22,236 nt of DNA from Sphaeroforma arctica JP610 (GCF_001186125.1 NW_014040148.1:1744-23979); one strand, 5' to 3'. Positions 9,614 through 19,894 are shown, counted from the stretch's first letter. The notes: a model not told the origin generated them from the sequence alone. Made by a program: numbers and translations.

Positions 9614-12218
9614 GCTGAAAACTGTTACTCAAGCACTATTCTGAGTTATCATGTATCCGCTGTATACCTCCAAGTATACAATTGGCGTTGGTGAGCACAG
9701 AGTATATAACGATTGTTCAGCTGTAGAATCAACTGAGCTTTATGACTATGTCATGCAGGACATGCGTGTAGTCTAATGTTGCAAATATGTTGATTGAGAT
9801 CGCGCTGACAACGAGAAAGCAAAAGCATTTACAGAACTCATCCAAGGCACGCGCTCATCCTAGCTGTATATCTATGTATTGGCTATTTAGTGAGCATTGA
9901 TCATCGAGCCTATCTACTTTATTTCCCCCTTCTTATTTCGCCAAGGTTAATACATCCTTGGTACTTCAAAAACACAACAAACCTTGAAATCTTTTAATTA
10001 GTACGCTGCGGAAAACAACAAGCGTTGACACCTTGAATCAGTACTACTTCCTCTCTGAAGCTACGCTACACCTACAAGAATAAACTTAAGTCGAATTTGC
10101 TGGTGGTGCGTATATCATTTTCCATTTTGCGACTCGATATTTGCATAATTAATAGTGCCAATAGTGCAACCTTGGAACGATTCAATAGTCACATAATTTC
10201 CATCTCACGTGCACATGTTCATTACAAGCATCATTGCTGTTGTAAAGTTGATCTCGTTTTAATGACTAGCAGTTATGACAGTAAGTAAACATACAAGTTA
10301 CTATCCACACGGGGTAAAAGCCGCTTGTACTGGTACGAATGAGCTTGTGCATACCACATTGTTTTGGAAAATCATAATATCACCCGATACAGACGCGCGT
10401 CAAAGTGCAGTTGTAGCTGACAATGTGTTGGTTGAACACAAAGAGCATGTGAATCGTGTGTATCTACAACTAGTAGTGCAAATAAATCTCGGGTCGTCAG
10501 GAACAGATTGGATATCCTTTGAACCAATACGTGTTGCAAAGGAAACGTGTTCAGGATAACATCGAATAACAGTACATTCGTAAGATGGGAGGGTATCTGA
10601 AAAATCGAATTGTCAGCACTGAATGGCTGCTGTATTTTAAAAAGAAACAAACGAGTGCATGCAACTTATGAATAGTAAGATATGAAACGATGACCAAGAG
10701 CAGAACTGCTAACGCTTTATCCCAATTCATCAGTAGTATTCTGTAGCAGTTGCCTATGGCATCTTCCTTACGACCACCTCAGTGCATATTTACAACCGAT
10801 GGACAACCAAATGGCTGATTGCTTTATTGCGTAGAAAGAGTTTCCTTTCCTGTGAGTATTCCATTCGGATCTATCGCTATAGGGGCGTATGTAGCTCAGC
10901 TGATCCTGTCAGCTTTCAAAACCAACATTCTCTGCGCCAGTTCAACATAATACAACTTCAGCGTTGCATGTGTACCAAATTTTGTATAAGTGTGTTCACC
11001 CGTGTTTTGTGCAGCACGCTGGAATCTGGATCAGATAGGCAACACGCGAGAACATACTTGGAAAGTTTCAACACGGCTAAACTGCTGAAGCATAGTGACT
11101 GACAGCGATGAACCGCGTTGCTGCAAAGAAGTGACCACTCTTCATGCGCGCTGCTATCATCAAGCCTTTCAATCATTGTGAATATTTAGGGCAAGCACAC
11201 ATCATACTTTAACTGAGTCCGTCGGTAGACTAATTAAAAGCATTGTTGACCAAAAGGTATCTTCTCGAGGCCTATCACCACGATCATGCAGGCATTCTGC
11301 AGGGGTGTAACCTTGAGTGATTTCTGAAGCAGGTCTCCTTGCGCAGTCGTCAAATAATGTACGGCTGAGTGTGAGGGCGCATGTAAGTGTACGAGACGCA
11401 TAGTTTCCGGTACGCACATATCAATCCAACTCTTCAACGATTAATATTAAAGCTGACTTGCGTGACTGGCTCTCCACAGAAAGGAAATGTATGCGTGTGT
11501 GCGAGTCATCAGTCATGCCGGCAAACGTGTCCGCATATGTTGACGATAATCAATTATTTTTTCCAATCGACAGATTTGAACACCTCAAAACGTCGACGAG
11601 AGATGTCCCTTGCTAGTTGACTAAACGATGACGCGTGCGTTCGAAATTGCGCGTACGACCTGGTTTTGCTTTGATTGAAGTTTGTTCGTTTGACGGCAGA
11701 GCAAGAAGCCCTCCATTCCCACCATTGACCAAGCTCTCTGATTTCAACTCACATCGGAACGTTTTGTTCCGTCTGAACTCCCGCGGACGTCTCTCTCCAA
11801 TGTTTTCCTATGGTGAAATGAAGTATATCATAAGATTAGAATAACAAGATATCTTCTTCAATTTAATACAACTGATCTGACGACGCAATCCAAATGTGCA
11901 ATATACAAAAGAATATTTACTATATTACGTCCTATGACCGTTTATGGAGGGAGAAACTTGGAGAAACCAGAACGATTGCCTGTGGAGAATTCCCTTGGTG
12001 ATACTAGATCTTCGAGAAGTTATACAACTTTGCTCCCGATATGGGAAAGAGCATACCTTTTTCGATTGGATTTGTTCGGCGGACACGGTAAAGGTGATGA
12101 TTGTTAGCGCTGTTGAATTCGAACAATATAAAAAACAGGACAGTTAGATTCTACCAAACATAACACAAAATATGGCAAAGGATATCACAATTGACATAAT
12201 ACCCCAATTGGAAGAACA
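9614..12218. other. Intergenic, no recognisable gene
   Basis: This holds the 3' region of the RING-SH2 gene and the probable 3' flank of the minus-strand gene. The first clear AATAAA is at 10079-10084, about 466 nt after the stop, and is a candidate polyadenylation signal. Several short open frames exist (for example 10275-10559, 10782-11102 and 11635-11844). None has a motif, splice pattern or codon pattern I can support. Confidence 0.6.
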
Positions 12219-13919
12219 TTAATACGAAAGCTCACCAAGCAGCTTGGCAGAATCCTTGTCGCTCATGCGTGGATGCTTTTCAGTATGTTCCCAAACCTTC
12301 TGAGCACATTTTGTCTGAAAGGATATCGATTGAATGGTAAAAGAATTCATTAAATATTGGTGAATTGTGAAAGGTAACTACGCCGCACAAATAATCATCG
12401 GCCCTAAGTGGAAGAGTATTGGGCTATGATAGAACTCTTAAAATATTTGTAGTCTAATAAAATCTCACGAGCATTAGCATATTTGCGCTTCGACTGCATC
12501 ACAAAATGGTATCTTTTGTTTGCATCATTTTTGAGGTATGTTCATGCGTACAAGAAGCACCGATTTGTCGCATGGCACAGCATTGTTTCGCTATGAAATA
12601 TGCTGTCGGCCGTACTATAATGATGAGCAACGAGATATATTGTGATTTATAGTGAAATGAGAATAGTCAAACCACCTCGAGTAATTTCCAAGCTGGAGTC
12701 GACTGATTGTTCATACGTTTCCAAATTTCAAGAAGAATCATAGATGTTTCGATACGCTGCATCTGCTCATTGAAATCCTCGTTATACCTCGCGAATACTG
12801 TTTGATATAACTGAAAGAAGAAACTAGGAGAATCCATGAAAGGTGGTTAAAAAAAAACTTAAAGTCTACTGTTCTGACAAACAATGAAAATATGTCGCGA
12901 CGCTGATCCCGTATACACATACTATATACACACGGGATGAATAAAATAACAAGGTTCAGGTAGACGACCTGAACCGAGGTAAATGTCCCGTGTACAGAAA
13001 TGGATGTATGTTTGTGCTATGTCTCAGGAAAATGATCAGTTCTGAAATATACAGTATGCCAGATACATCCCACTTTGCTATATATGAGAGTCCAGCCAAA
13101 AGTGAATATGACCTCTTGAAATAAGTCGACAATAATCAATGTGTAAACGAGACACATACGCCCTCGTATGATATACTGCACAAAAAAAGCGCAAAAGTAC
13201 AAAGACTACAATTATTAAATTCATACATGTTCACACTACCAGGTATACATGTGTTCATTTGTGTGTATGTGTGCCCAAACGTACTTATATGCATGCATGT
13301 GCGCAGGAAAACATAGATATACGTAGATGAGTATAAGTGTATAAGTATACAAGTATACAAGTATGCAAGTATACAGATATACAAGTTTATAAGTATATAT
13401 ATATATATATATATTATAGATACATTCATTTGTATAAATATATATGTGTATGTATATATATATATATATATACATATGTATATATACATATATACATATA
13501 TATACACACACACTTACACATACATACATAAATACATACATACATTCATACATATACATACATACATAAATACATAAATACATACAGACATACATACATA
13601 TATACATACATATATACATACATACGTGCATACATACATACATATATACATACATTCAATATTTAGGTATAGATTGAGTGTTATTATGTGGAATGTCGGG
13701 GAATTTACACAACAGAAGGGCAACAGCGGCTGAAGATTCAGCACACGCTACACACACACAAAATATCTCGACCAAGCATACCTGTGTACGAAGCTCATCG
13801 TCCGTGTTGTCGGTGTAGTCTCGTGATCCCTTAATCCATAAAGCACCTAAAGCTCTGTCCATGAGAGTATGGAAGCGGCCCAACTGGGCAAGATGTTCTA
13901 TTCCTCCAATCATGTCGTT
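12219..13919 (-). CDS. Unrecognised small helical protein, at least three exons
   Basis: On the minus strand, exons read 13919-13782, 12810-12676 and 12314-12219 (TAA), all phase 0. Junctions are CAG|GTATGC to CTTTCAG|TTA, and GAG|GTGGTT to CTTTCAG|ACA. The exons are 46, 45 and 32 codons including the stop. The joined product is about 120 residues if the ATG six bases into the first exon is the start (MIGGIEHLAQLGRFHTLMD...). An in-phase acceptor (GTCAG, just above 13919) allows further upstream exons. The protein is hydrophilic and helix-like: ALGALWIKGSRDY, then FARYNEDFNEQMQRIETSMILLEIWKRM, then KVWEHTEKHPRMSDKDSAKLLGEL. There is no signal peptide or membrane segment. The LWIK patch recalls DUF4485 proteins such as CEP112, but the rest does not follow, so I do not assign it. 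Agreement of three open exons with good splice sites makes a real gene likely. Confidence 0.62.
13333..13396. repeat. 8-bp tandem repeat, eight units
   Basis: Eight consecutive octamers follow the pattern RYAAGTAT (ATAAGTGT, ATAAGTAT, ACAAGTAT twice, GCAAGTAT, ACAGATAT, ACAAGTTT, ATAAGTAT). They run directly into a TA tract. The array lies in the 971-nt intron of the minus-strand gene. Confidence 0.85.
13397..13656. repeat. TA / TACA microsatellite within an intron
   Basis: Long TA runs are followed by TACA tetramers with occasional TTCA and AAAT variants. Apparent open frames on both strands here encode only Tyr/Ile/Cys/Met repeats and are not genes. The tract lies in the 12811-13781 intron. 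Confidence 0.95.
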
Positions 13920-14489
13920 CTGACTGTGCGTTCACGACTTGCGACTTGTACAAATCATACACTCATCAGGCTCACATACACAGCAGTGAAAATGAGAAGC
14001 AACAGATACAAGCTGTTACCAGTTACACCCTTCTCTAAATTGAAACCTATACATACTTACTATTTCAAAAGTTCGATATTTACAATTTTTGTTTCTGTCT
14101 TTGTTTTGTTTTTTTTGAATATTAAAAAAAAACGATACTAAAATCTTCGCTGGAAGCCCCTGGCAGGCTGGACGCCTCGAGTCCTCGACTATCGAGTTGA
14201 TTTTCGAATCAAAAAAAAATAGAGGGGGCCAGCCGGCCCGTGCTATGCAAAAGTTCAAAACGGCGTTTGTATTTAATAATTAAGAAGACGGCTATGGACG
14301 ATGGGAGTATGGACTTTGCTTTTCAGTATGTAGTAATAGTACATATGATTACATATTGTTACTTTTATAATAAAAACCCCGAGAGACCTATGTATCGTAT
14401 TTTTATATATAAATAAAAGAACAATAAAACATTCATTTATCAAGATAAAACCAGTTTTTAGAAATAAATAACCAATGACCACTGTCTCT
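13920..14489. other. Intergenic, with a GC-rich block at 14143-14245
   Basis: This is mostly AT-rich DNA upstream of the minus-strand gene, where further 5' exons of it could lie. A GC-rich block of about 100 bp at 14143-14245 sits between A runs. It holds an imperfect inverted repeat (GGCTGG near 14167, CCAGCC near 14228) and a perfect hairpin, TTGATT-TTCG-AATCAA, at 14197-14212. The end of the block, followed by 14246-14489, shows nothing further. Confidence 0.6.
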
Positions 14490-14703
14490 AACAGGATCTC
14501 TCACTCCAGAGTACATAGTCCAGAGTCCACACCTGCAGAGTACTAATGATGAGCCCAAGTTGGCTCTGGCTTGAGTCTTGATTCTTGACTGCTGAATGGC
14601 ATCCCTGATGAGATGAGGAGTGTGTTTCTTGAGAGATGAGACTTGAGAGTTGAGAAGTCTGAGTCTCTGAGAGACTGAGAGACTGAGAGTCTGAGAGTCG
14701 TGC
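14490..14703. repeat. GA-rich degenerate repeat (GAGACT/GAGTCT)
   Basis: GAGAGTC, GAGACT and TGAGAG words recur, densest at 14630-14700, giving strong purine bias on the plus strand. The matching minus-strand open frame encodes Ser/Leu/Gln repeats and is judged spurious. Confidence 0.7.
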
Positions 14704-15157
14704 TGCTTTTTCTTTTTTTAAATTTTGGTGCAAGTGCCAGATCTAGTCCATGTTATCCAGTCCATTAGGGAGTTCTGATTCGTCTGAATCATAATCGCAG
14801 TGACTCATTGTAGCTTCGAGCTCGAAAGGTGATATCATTGGTTACACTATGTAGGTCGCGCGTGTACAAAATATAGTGAAAGCCATATTGCCAGTTTGTC
14901 TGTTCACTGCTGTGAGTGTGTGGCTGTGTGCAAGACGCGTTGATAGTTTGTTACTTGTGTCAGTTGTCAGTTGTCAGTTCTCACACAGCACACGACCTTC
15001 GCAGACAGCGCTGACTATATATCACAGACAGTTCAGTGTTCACAGTATCATTTTGTTGATAGTGGAGCACTGATCCACATCTCACCTCTCTACTCTCGCT
15101 AACAAGTTCCAGTAAGTTTACACACTATATATATTTATAGAAATATCAGTCTCAGCG
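14704..15157 (+). promoter_or_regulatory. Probable promoter and 5' leader of the syntenin-like gene
   Basis: Sites seen are an AP-1/bZIP-type TGACTCA at 14801-14807, three tandem 7-mers TCAGTTG/C at 14960-14980, and a TATATAT at 15016-15022. The TATA element is about 135 bp before the start codon at 15158. A GTAAGT at 15112 is too close to any usable AG for a normal leader intron. The regulatory role is inferred from position. Confidence 0.4.
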
Positions 15158-16417
15158 ATGACCCGCACCGATACACGTCCTAAGCTGTTTGCGTACCCTG
15201 CCAATATATATTCGAATAGAGATGGTCACAGGAACACGCTATCCTGTCTGAGCGCAAGTGAGGTGACCGCATTTTGTAGAGCCCAAACACTTCCCAATGT
15301 GCGACAACATTTCCCTGAGGTACCTGTTGTGCGCACGTCTCCATTCCACGCTATTGCGGCCTCGTTTTATGCAGTTGCATCGAGTTCAGCGCGTACTGGA
15401 TCCGCATATGGTGTAGAGTCTAGCTCAAGTATCATCACGGCCGAAACCGAATACGACCAGATTTCCCTGTGTCAGAAGCCCAAGCGCGAATTGACAGTCA
15501 GCAAGTCAAAGAGTGACTACTTTGGATGTGAGATGAGGTTTATCAGGGGGCGGTTGCTTGTAGTTTGGATAGATAAATTCAGCACTGTGTGCCCGGCCTT
15601 TCGCCATCTATCAGCGGCGTATCGCGTTGGTTTAAATTTTGGAGACGAGATCACACGTATCAACAACAAACCCGTAAGCTCATTCGACGGCCAAATCAGC
15701 GCTGTGTATTTGTACCTCAGCTCGTTGACAGATATCACAGTAGAAGTAGTAGACAAGGCCATACTTGAAAATCATTTGATGAAGTTTCAATCACACACTG
15801 AACACGCGCAAGGTAGTCTCAAACGTCATAGCAGTTATCTTTCTCGAATACACAGAGCTAAAGTCTCTAGTTTCGGCTCTGAAAGTGTAGTAGAGGAATC
15901 CATCGGTTTATCCTTCTCCGAGAAGGGTACAATTACTCGCGTTTCAGAGGGCGGGCTGGGAGACAAGGCGGGGTTGAAAGCCGGGGAGCTTATAGCTAGC
16001 ATAGGTGGTACATACACACTTGCGGTACACCCACGGCTACTCGTTCAATTGTTTCAGCGTGCCAAAAAATACAGTAAAACCGGCTCCATAGTGGTAGCTG
16101 CAGCGCCTTCACAACTAATCCGTGAACTCGTGCACCACGCGCTATTTATAATTAGTGAACGCAATTTATCATGTGACCTTAACTACATACTTAACCACGA
16201 CTGGGAAGTCTCTAGAGCGGCACAGACGCAACAAGAACAGCATAACAAACGACAGTACTCCGCGTCTGGAATCCAATTAATGCCGGTCATTTCAGCACGA
16301 CGCAACTACACTTCGCACCCGTCACGGCACACGCTGAATGGATCATTAGCTAATTTACAAACGGCTTTGGAGCATCAACGAGTAATAACAAATATGAATA
16401 GTGTAATAGATGTATAA
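15158..16417 (+). CDS. Syntenin-like tandem PDZ adaptor (419 residues), single exon
   Basis: A cytoplasmic scaffold that, in the syntenin (SDCBP) family, binds receptor C-termini and phosphoinositides through two adjacent PDZ domains. PDZ1 is about residues 110-200, with carboxylate loop FGCEMRF (122-128) and YRVGLNFGDEITRINNKPV, matching syntenin LVGLRFGDQVLQING. A linker of about 40 residues follows, longer than in animals. PDZ2 is about 240-316, with loop IGLSF (249-253), GTITRVSEGG and DKAGLKAGELIASIGG. A helix after PDZ2 (SQLIRELVHHALFIISERN) lines up with the C-terminal helix of syntenin. A further extension of about 80 residues is absent from animal syntenin, which has 298 residues in humans. 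The N-terminus has no LYPxL ALIX-binding motif. The C-terminus is NSVIDV, itself a possible class II PDZ ligand. The gene has no intron, unlike its neighbours. Two PDZ domains are certain; orthology to syntenin is likely. Confidence 0.85.
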   Translation: MTRTDTRPKLFAYPANIYSNRDGHRNTLSCLSASEVTAFCRAQTLPNVRQHFPEVPVVRTSPFHAIAASFYAVASSSARTGSAYGVESSSSIITAETEYDQISLCQKPKRELTVSKSKSDYFGCEMRFIRGRLLVVWIDKFSTVCPAFRHLSAAYRVGLNFGDEITRINNKPVSSFDGQISAVYLYLSSLTDITVEVVDKAILENHLMKFQSHTEHAQGSLKRHSSYLSRIHRAKVSSFGSESVVEESIGLSFSEKGTITRVSEGGLGDKAGLKAGELIASIGGTYTLAVHPRLLVQLFQRAKKYSKTGSIVVAAAPSQLIRELVHHALFIISERNLSCDLNYILNHDWEVSRAAQTQQEQHNKRQYSASGIQLMPVISARRNYTSHPSRHTLNGSLANLQTALEHQRVITNMNSVIDV

Positions 16418-18150
16418 ATAAGATACAAGTCTGTCTAGGCCAGGAAAATGTGGAGTGTGACGCTAACTCGTCCCATTTTTCAAATCCGGGTGTCAAATAT
16501 TGCAGAAAGTGCTTCTATTTATTTATTAACATATTGCATAGGGGATCCAGCGTTTGCACCGCGTACTCGCCAACCGTACCAGAAGTCATTGTCTACACGA
16601 GTACATTCAGAGACAGATGATTAGTATTTAAAATAAATGACTAGATTTTTATAGTCGCGTTTCCGAATTAAAACCTAAGTGCCTATTTGAAAGTAGTCAC
16701 AGTACCGAGACTATTACCATGAGGTAGTCATACACATTCACAGCATGTATGCATGCGTAACACACATTTACACTGTCAATGAACAAAATTATAATATTAG
16801 ATTGAAGTCGAAAAATGTGAGAGCCGTACATGTATCATATGCATAGATATTTTATTATGCCAAACAGTTGACAGGGATGTGTGATGATATCTTGATATTC
16901 CATCTTTCCAATCTAACTATGAGCAATATTATATAGAGCTAATCAGATAATTACAAAAGATCAGGTTTTGTGAGACGATGGTACTTTATATATTTAGCAA
17001 CAGCTCTTTTTTTTAGAATATATGCGCGGCGGTGGACTTTGACATATGTCACCGGCTAAACGCCCAGCTTTGAGCGCTATTTATATCCGACAGAGCGATG
17101 ACAGTGTAATACCAGCCAACTTGTCAATTCCTGTACATAACTCGAGGGAAGAGGTACAACTATATTCTTACTCATTCAATATGCTGATGTGAATGTTGGA
17201 TAATGATAAGGTGCTTGAGTATACACATAGTAGCTTGTAGGTATATACTACTTCGATCACTTCAATCACATAAAATATATGACCAGCGCACCCGCGACTG
17301 TATTTCCACTAATTTCAATTTCAAGCACACAATGAATAGAAAAATGCTACGTAATCGCGAAACCACATTCGAACAAAGTTGGAAGCTGATACCGATTTAT
17401 ACCGTGGATTAAGCTGCAGCAATGTCCTTAACGGATCAGTTTTGCTCTACCTTGAAATGAAATGCATGTGTTCCGTATGCATTGTCACTGCCTAAATGTT
17501 TTGTAGTATACACAACGCAACTTTGAAATGGAACTAGTGTAGTACGAGCGACTGTGCAATTGTACACCGGTAATCTAAGCGCATGGAATACACACCTCAC
17601 CAATTCCTCATTTGCAGTATCAGATTCCAACATATACAAACTTTAAACAATCAACTCATCTTTCAGCTGCGGAATCCGTGGCGACAGAAAACATCTGAGG
17701 CGACTGAATCAATTCTGATGTTTTGCATGCGCCGTTGCAGTGGTCTATATTTCGCAGCACATGTAGGCGTCTCTAGACCCTCAAATTTACCCACAGTAAT
17801 ATTCATCTCTCTTGCTGGCCTCAGAATCCTTCGAGAAGACGGATATATTGCTACAAAACCAGTTGAGATGAGTACTATTTATTGACTGATATACACACTT
17901 GCAAATATTTCATCATACCGTGTCGCTCACAATTACGTAGGCACGAAAAACAAAAGGCACTGACCCCTCGTCAGATTTCTGATGCTCGCCATCTGGGTTT
18001 CAAGGAAATATTTACTCTGCAATGATGTGAAATGCATTCAAAACGTTTGGAACCAGTCAAGGTATACGTTTATAAACATTTGAGTGTTGTCCAGGCGTGA
18101 TATATAGGTTTTCGTGTTGGGTGTATTCACATCACTCACCCTTACCGTAA
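16418..18150. other. Intergenic, 3' flank of the PDZ gene and unexplained DNA
   Basis: AATAAA at 16632-16637, 215 nt after the stop, is a good polyadenylation candidate for the PDZ gene. Beyond it, short open frames at 17203-17412 and 17583-17885 show no recognisable domain or convincing splice partner. I see no RNA gene here. Confidence 0.55.
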
Positions 18151-18447
18151 TCAGGATATGAACAGAACACACTCCAAGAATACCCACATCTGAATTATTG
18201 GTTCTCCTTGCTTGCAGCCATTGTTGAAAGAGGCAAGGTCAGGGACACCCATGATTGTACGATCCAGAACCAAGTGCAACTCGTATCCCACTGCGAGGAA
18301 CACACTATAATACATGCGGTGTATAGTCGACAGTGCTGTACTACCAACAATCACAATCCACGTAACCATAAATGCTAATCTGTCACTGTGATACACTGAA
18401 ATTGGACAAGACTCGGCACTTGACAAAACAACAGCAACAGAAAACAA
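18151..18447 (-). CDS. Possible exon of a membrane protein (unrecognised)
   Basis: A minus-strand open stretch of about 98 codons with no ATG at its 5' end. It is preceded by a strong pyrimidine tract ending in TTTTGTCAAG, then TTTCAG, both good acceptor candidates. The translation has two hydrophobic segments, LAFMVTWIVIVGSTAL and YYSVFLAVGYELHLVL. A small open frame on the same strand at about 18614-18733 (MFVLETVLCVSI...) could be another piece. No family was recognised and the downstream splice site is unclear. Confidence 0.25.
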   Translation of the reverse strand: MFSVAVVLSSAESCPISVYHSDRLAFMVTWIVIVGSTALSTIHRMYYSVFLAVGYELHLVLDRTIMGVPDLASFNNGCKQGEPIIQMWVFLECVLFIS

Positions 18448-18849
18448 ATAACTCAGCTGGATCGCAGTCTGCCATTACTGTGTTTTACAGAGTCCACCAT
18501 ACCGGAACGATCCAGGCCTAACAATAAGCCATTTCAAGCAACTGATACGACAAATAGACTTGGGTAATAGAAACACCAAAGTGTGCACGATTTTGATATA
18601 TTTTTGGCCAATTAACTTGTTCTGGCAACAAATACCGCTGACATCATACCAGCAATCTGGGCAGCATCTTTAAAATTTGGCAAACTTTGCCTTAAACATA
18701 TTGACACGCATAAGACGGTTTCAAGAACAAACATGTTTCCGCTGATTTTTCTCTACGCCTCCAGAATTTGCTCTATTCTAAATCCACTTAATGCCTAATG
18801 ATATCGACTATTACACGAGAAAGAGAGAAACGCTATTACTTCAACAACT

Positions 18850-19390
18850 TATGGCAAACTACCTCTTAGCGCACTAATGGTGTGCAAGATGATATATACC
18901 CGTAGCGCGTAAACAGGAAACGGTTGATACTCGACTGCATACATTCCACCTGTACAGGCATATACTTGTACGTGCAGTGACATTAATAGCACGCAAATAG
19001 TATTGTAAGTCGATTTACCAAGTAAAAGAAACGCTCCTTTGTTCGGACAGCTTGCTGGAAGCCATCTTCAAGCGTACTCACGGTGTACGAGTAGGTTCTC
19101 TATACAAGTAGCGCTTGAACTGGTGACGACTGAAAATCAGCAGTATATATTGCTCAGTATGCACAGGTCATACTTACTCATGGAGCGACAAGAATAGCAC
19201 ACGAACATCTAGCTTTATGGGCCGATTGGTCAGCAATAAACTACAGCAATCTATCTTCTAGCTTTCTGATGGTGTGCAAATAAAATAAATGATACTTACA
19301 TGTAGCTCATATACAGATAACGACTGAGAATAGACTGCATATATTCCTTAACATATATTTGCACGTGCAGAGATATTTACCGATGACAAA
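18850..19390. repeat. Three degenerate tandem repeats, about 195-bp period
   Basis: A block beginning CTTxxAGC...GGTGTGCAA occurs with the GGTGT core at 18879, 19082 and 19271. Each core is followed by matching stretches such as GTAGCxC..A..CAG and GACTGCATA(C/T)ATT...ACGTGCAG in copies 1 and 3; copy 2 is most diverged. Spacings are 203 and 189 bp. There is no coding signal, so this is an old intergenic duplication or satellite-like array. Confidence 0.6.
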
Positions 19391-19683
19391 AACTATACAC
19401 GCAGATGTTATCTTTAGATGGAATACTAACACATGTGTACATATCTATATCATCGGTACTCAAATTATACATTGAACTTTGAAGCAATAGCGCGATCGTC
19501 AAATTGAGGAATTCAGCCTGTGAATGAAAGACACAGAACTCGAACGCAAATAGGCAAAAACCACATCGTAAATACAGCTACACTTAAAATGGAATACCTA
19601 CTTGTCGTGGTGCTCAACATCGCGGGAGGGGCTGGTCAACTACAGATCTCTCGAATCAAACGTTCCAATCAGGTAGCAACTAT

Positions 19684-19703
19684 CCCCGGCGCCAACGCCG
19701 GGG
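19684..19703. other. Perfect GC-rich hairpin (8-bp stem, CCAA loop)
   Basis: CCCCGGCG, a four-base CCAA loop, then CGCCGGGG. The stem is wholly G and C in DNA that is otherwise AT-rich, so it stands out. It lies about 190 bp beyond the 3' end of the minus-strand surface-protein gene, just past that gene's likely polyadenylation signal. Confidence 0.85.
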
Positions 19704-19766
19704 AAAGGTTATATAGATATATGAAATGTTAAGCTAGCACGAACATAGTTTGATCCACAGCCTTTT

Positions 19767-19772
19767 TTTATT
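19767..19772 (-). terminator. Candidate polyadenylation signal AATAAA
   Basis: On the minus strand AATAAA lies 123 nt beyond the stop codon of the secreted protein gene. It is the nearest canonical signal. The assignment rests on position only. Confidence 0.45.
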
Positions 19773-19894
19773 ATAGAAGAAAATAATGTGCCTCAATCTA
19801 TCGGAGTTACAAAGCCCTGACGAGAGACGATCCAGAAGGTATTCAATAATTCATGTTTCCTATATATACACTATCCATTGTATTATATTAACAC

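Noticed and set aside
10275-10559. 94-codon plus-strand open frame
   Set aside because: No motif recognised, overlapped by a minus-strand open frame of similar length, and no splice or promoter support.
10889-10925. tRNA-like A box (TAGCTCAGCTG)
   Set aside because: No matching B box (GGTTCGANNCC) at the right distance and no acceptor-stem pairing.
13136-13744. Overlapping open frames of 60-140 codons over the microsatellite
   Set aside because: They encode only Tyr/Ile/Cys/Met repeats from TA and TACA tracts inside an intron.
14488-14733. Minus-strand 81-codon open frame
   Set aside because: Product of the GA-rich repeat; Ser/Leu/Gln runs only.
14876-15073. Hydrophobic open frame upstream of the PDZ gene resembling a signal peptide
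   Set aside because: It starts at GTG, ends before the real ATG in another frame, and probably lies in promoter or leader DNA.
15112-15155. Possible micro-intron in the PDZ gene leader (GTAAGT to CAG)
   Set aside because: 29 or 44 nt is much shorter than any other intron here; a chance match is more likely.
17583-17885. 100-codon open frame starting with ATG
   Set aside because: No domain, no clear promoter or splice partner, and base composition like the surrounding non-coding DNA.
18457-18515. 8-bp inverted repeat CTGGATCG...CGATCCAG
   Set aside because: A 43-nt loop and a short stem make chance likely; it may also lie in an intron of the putative membrane gene.
19520-19732. Open frame with a signal-like start (MEYLLVVVLNIAGG)
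   Set aside because: Short, runs through the GC hairpin, and has no supporting domain or partner exon; left as unproven.
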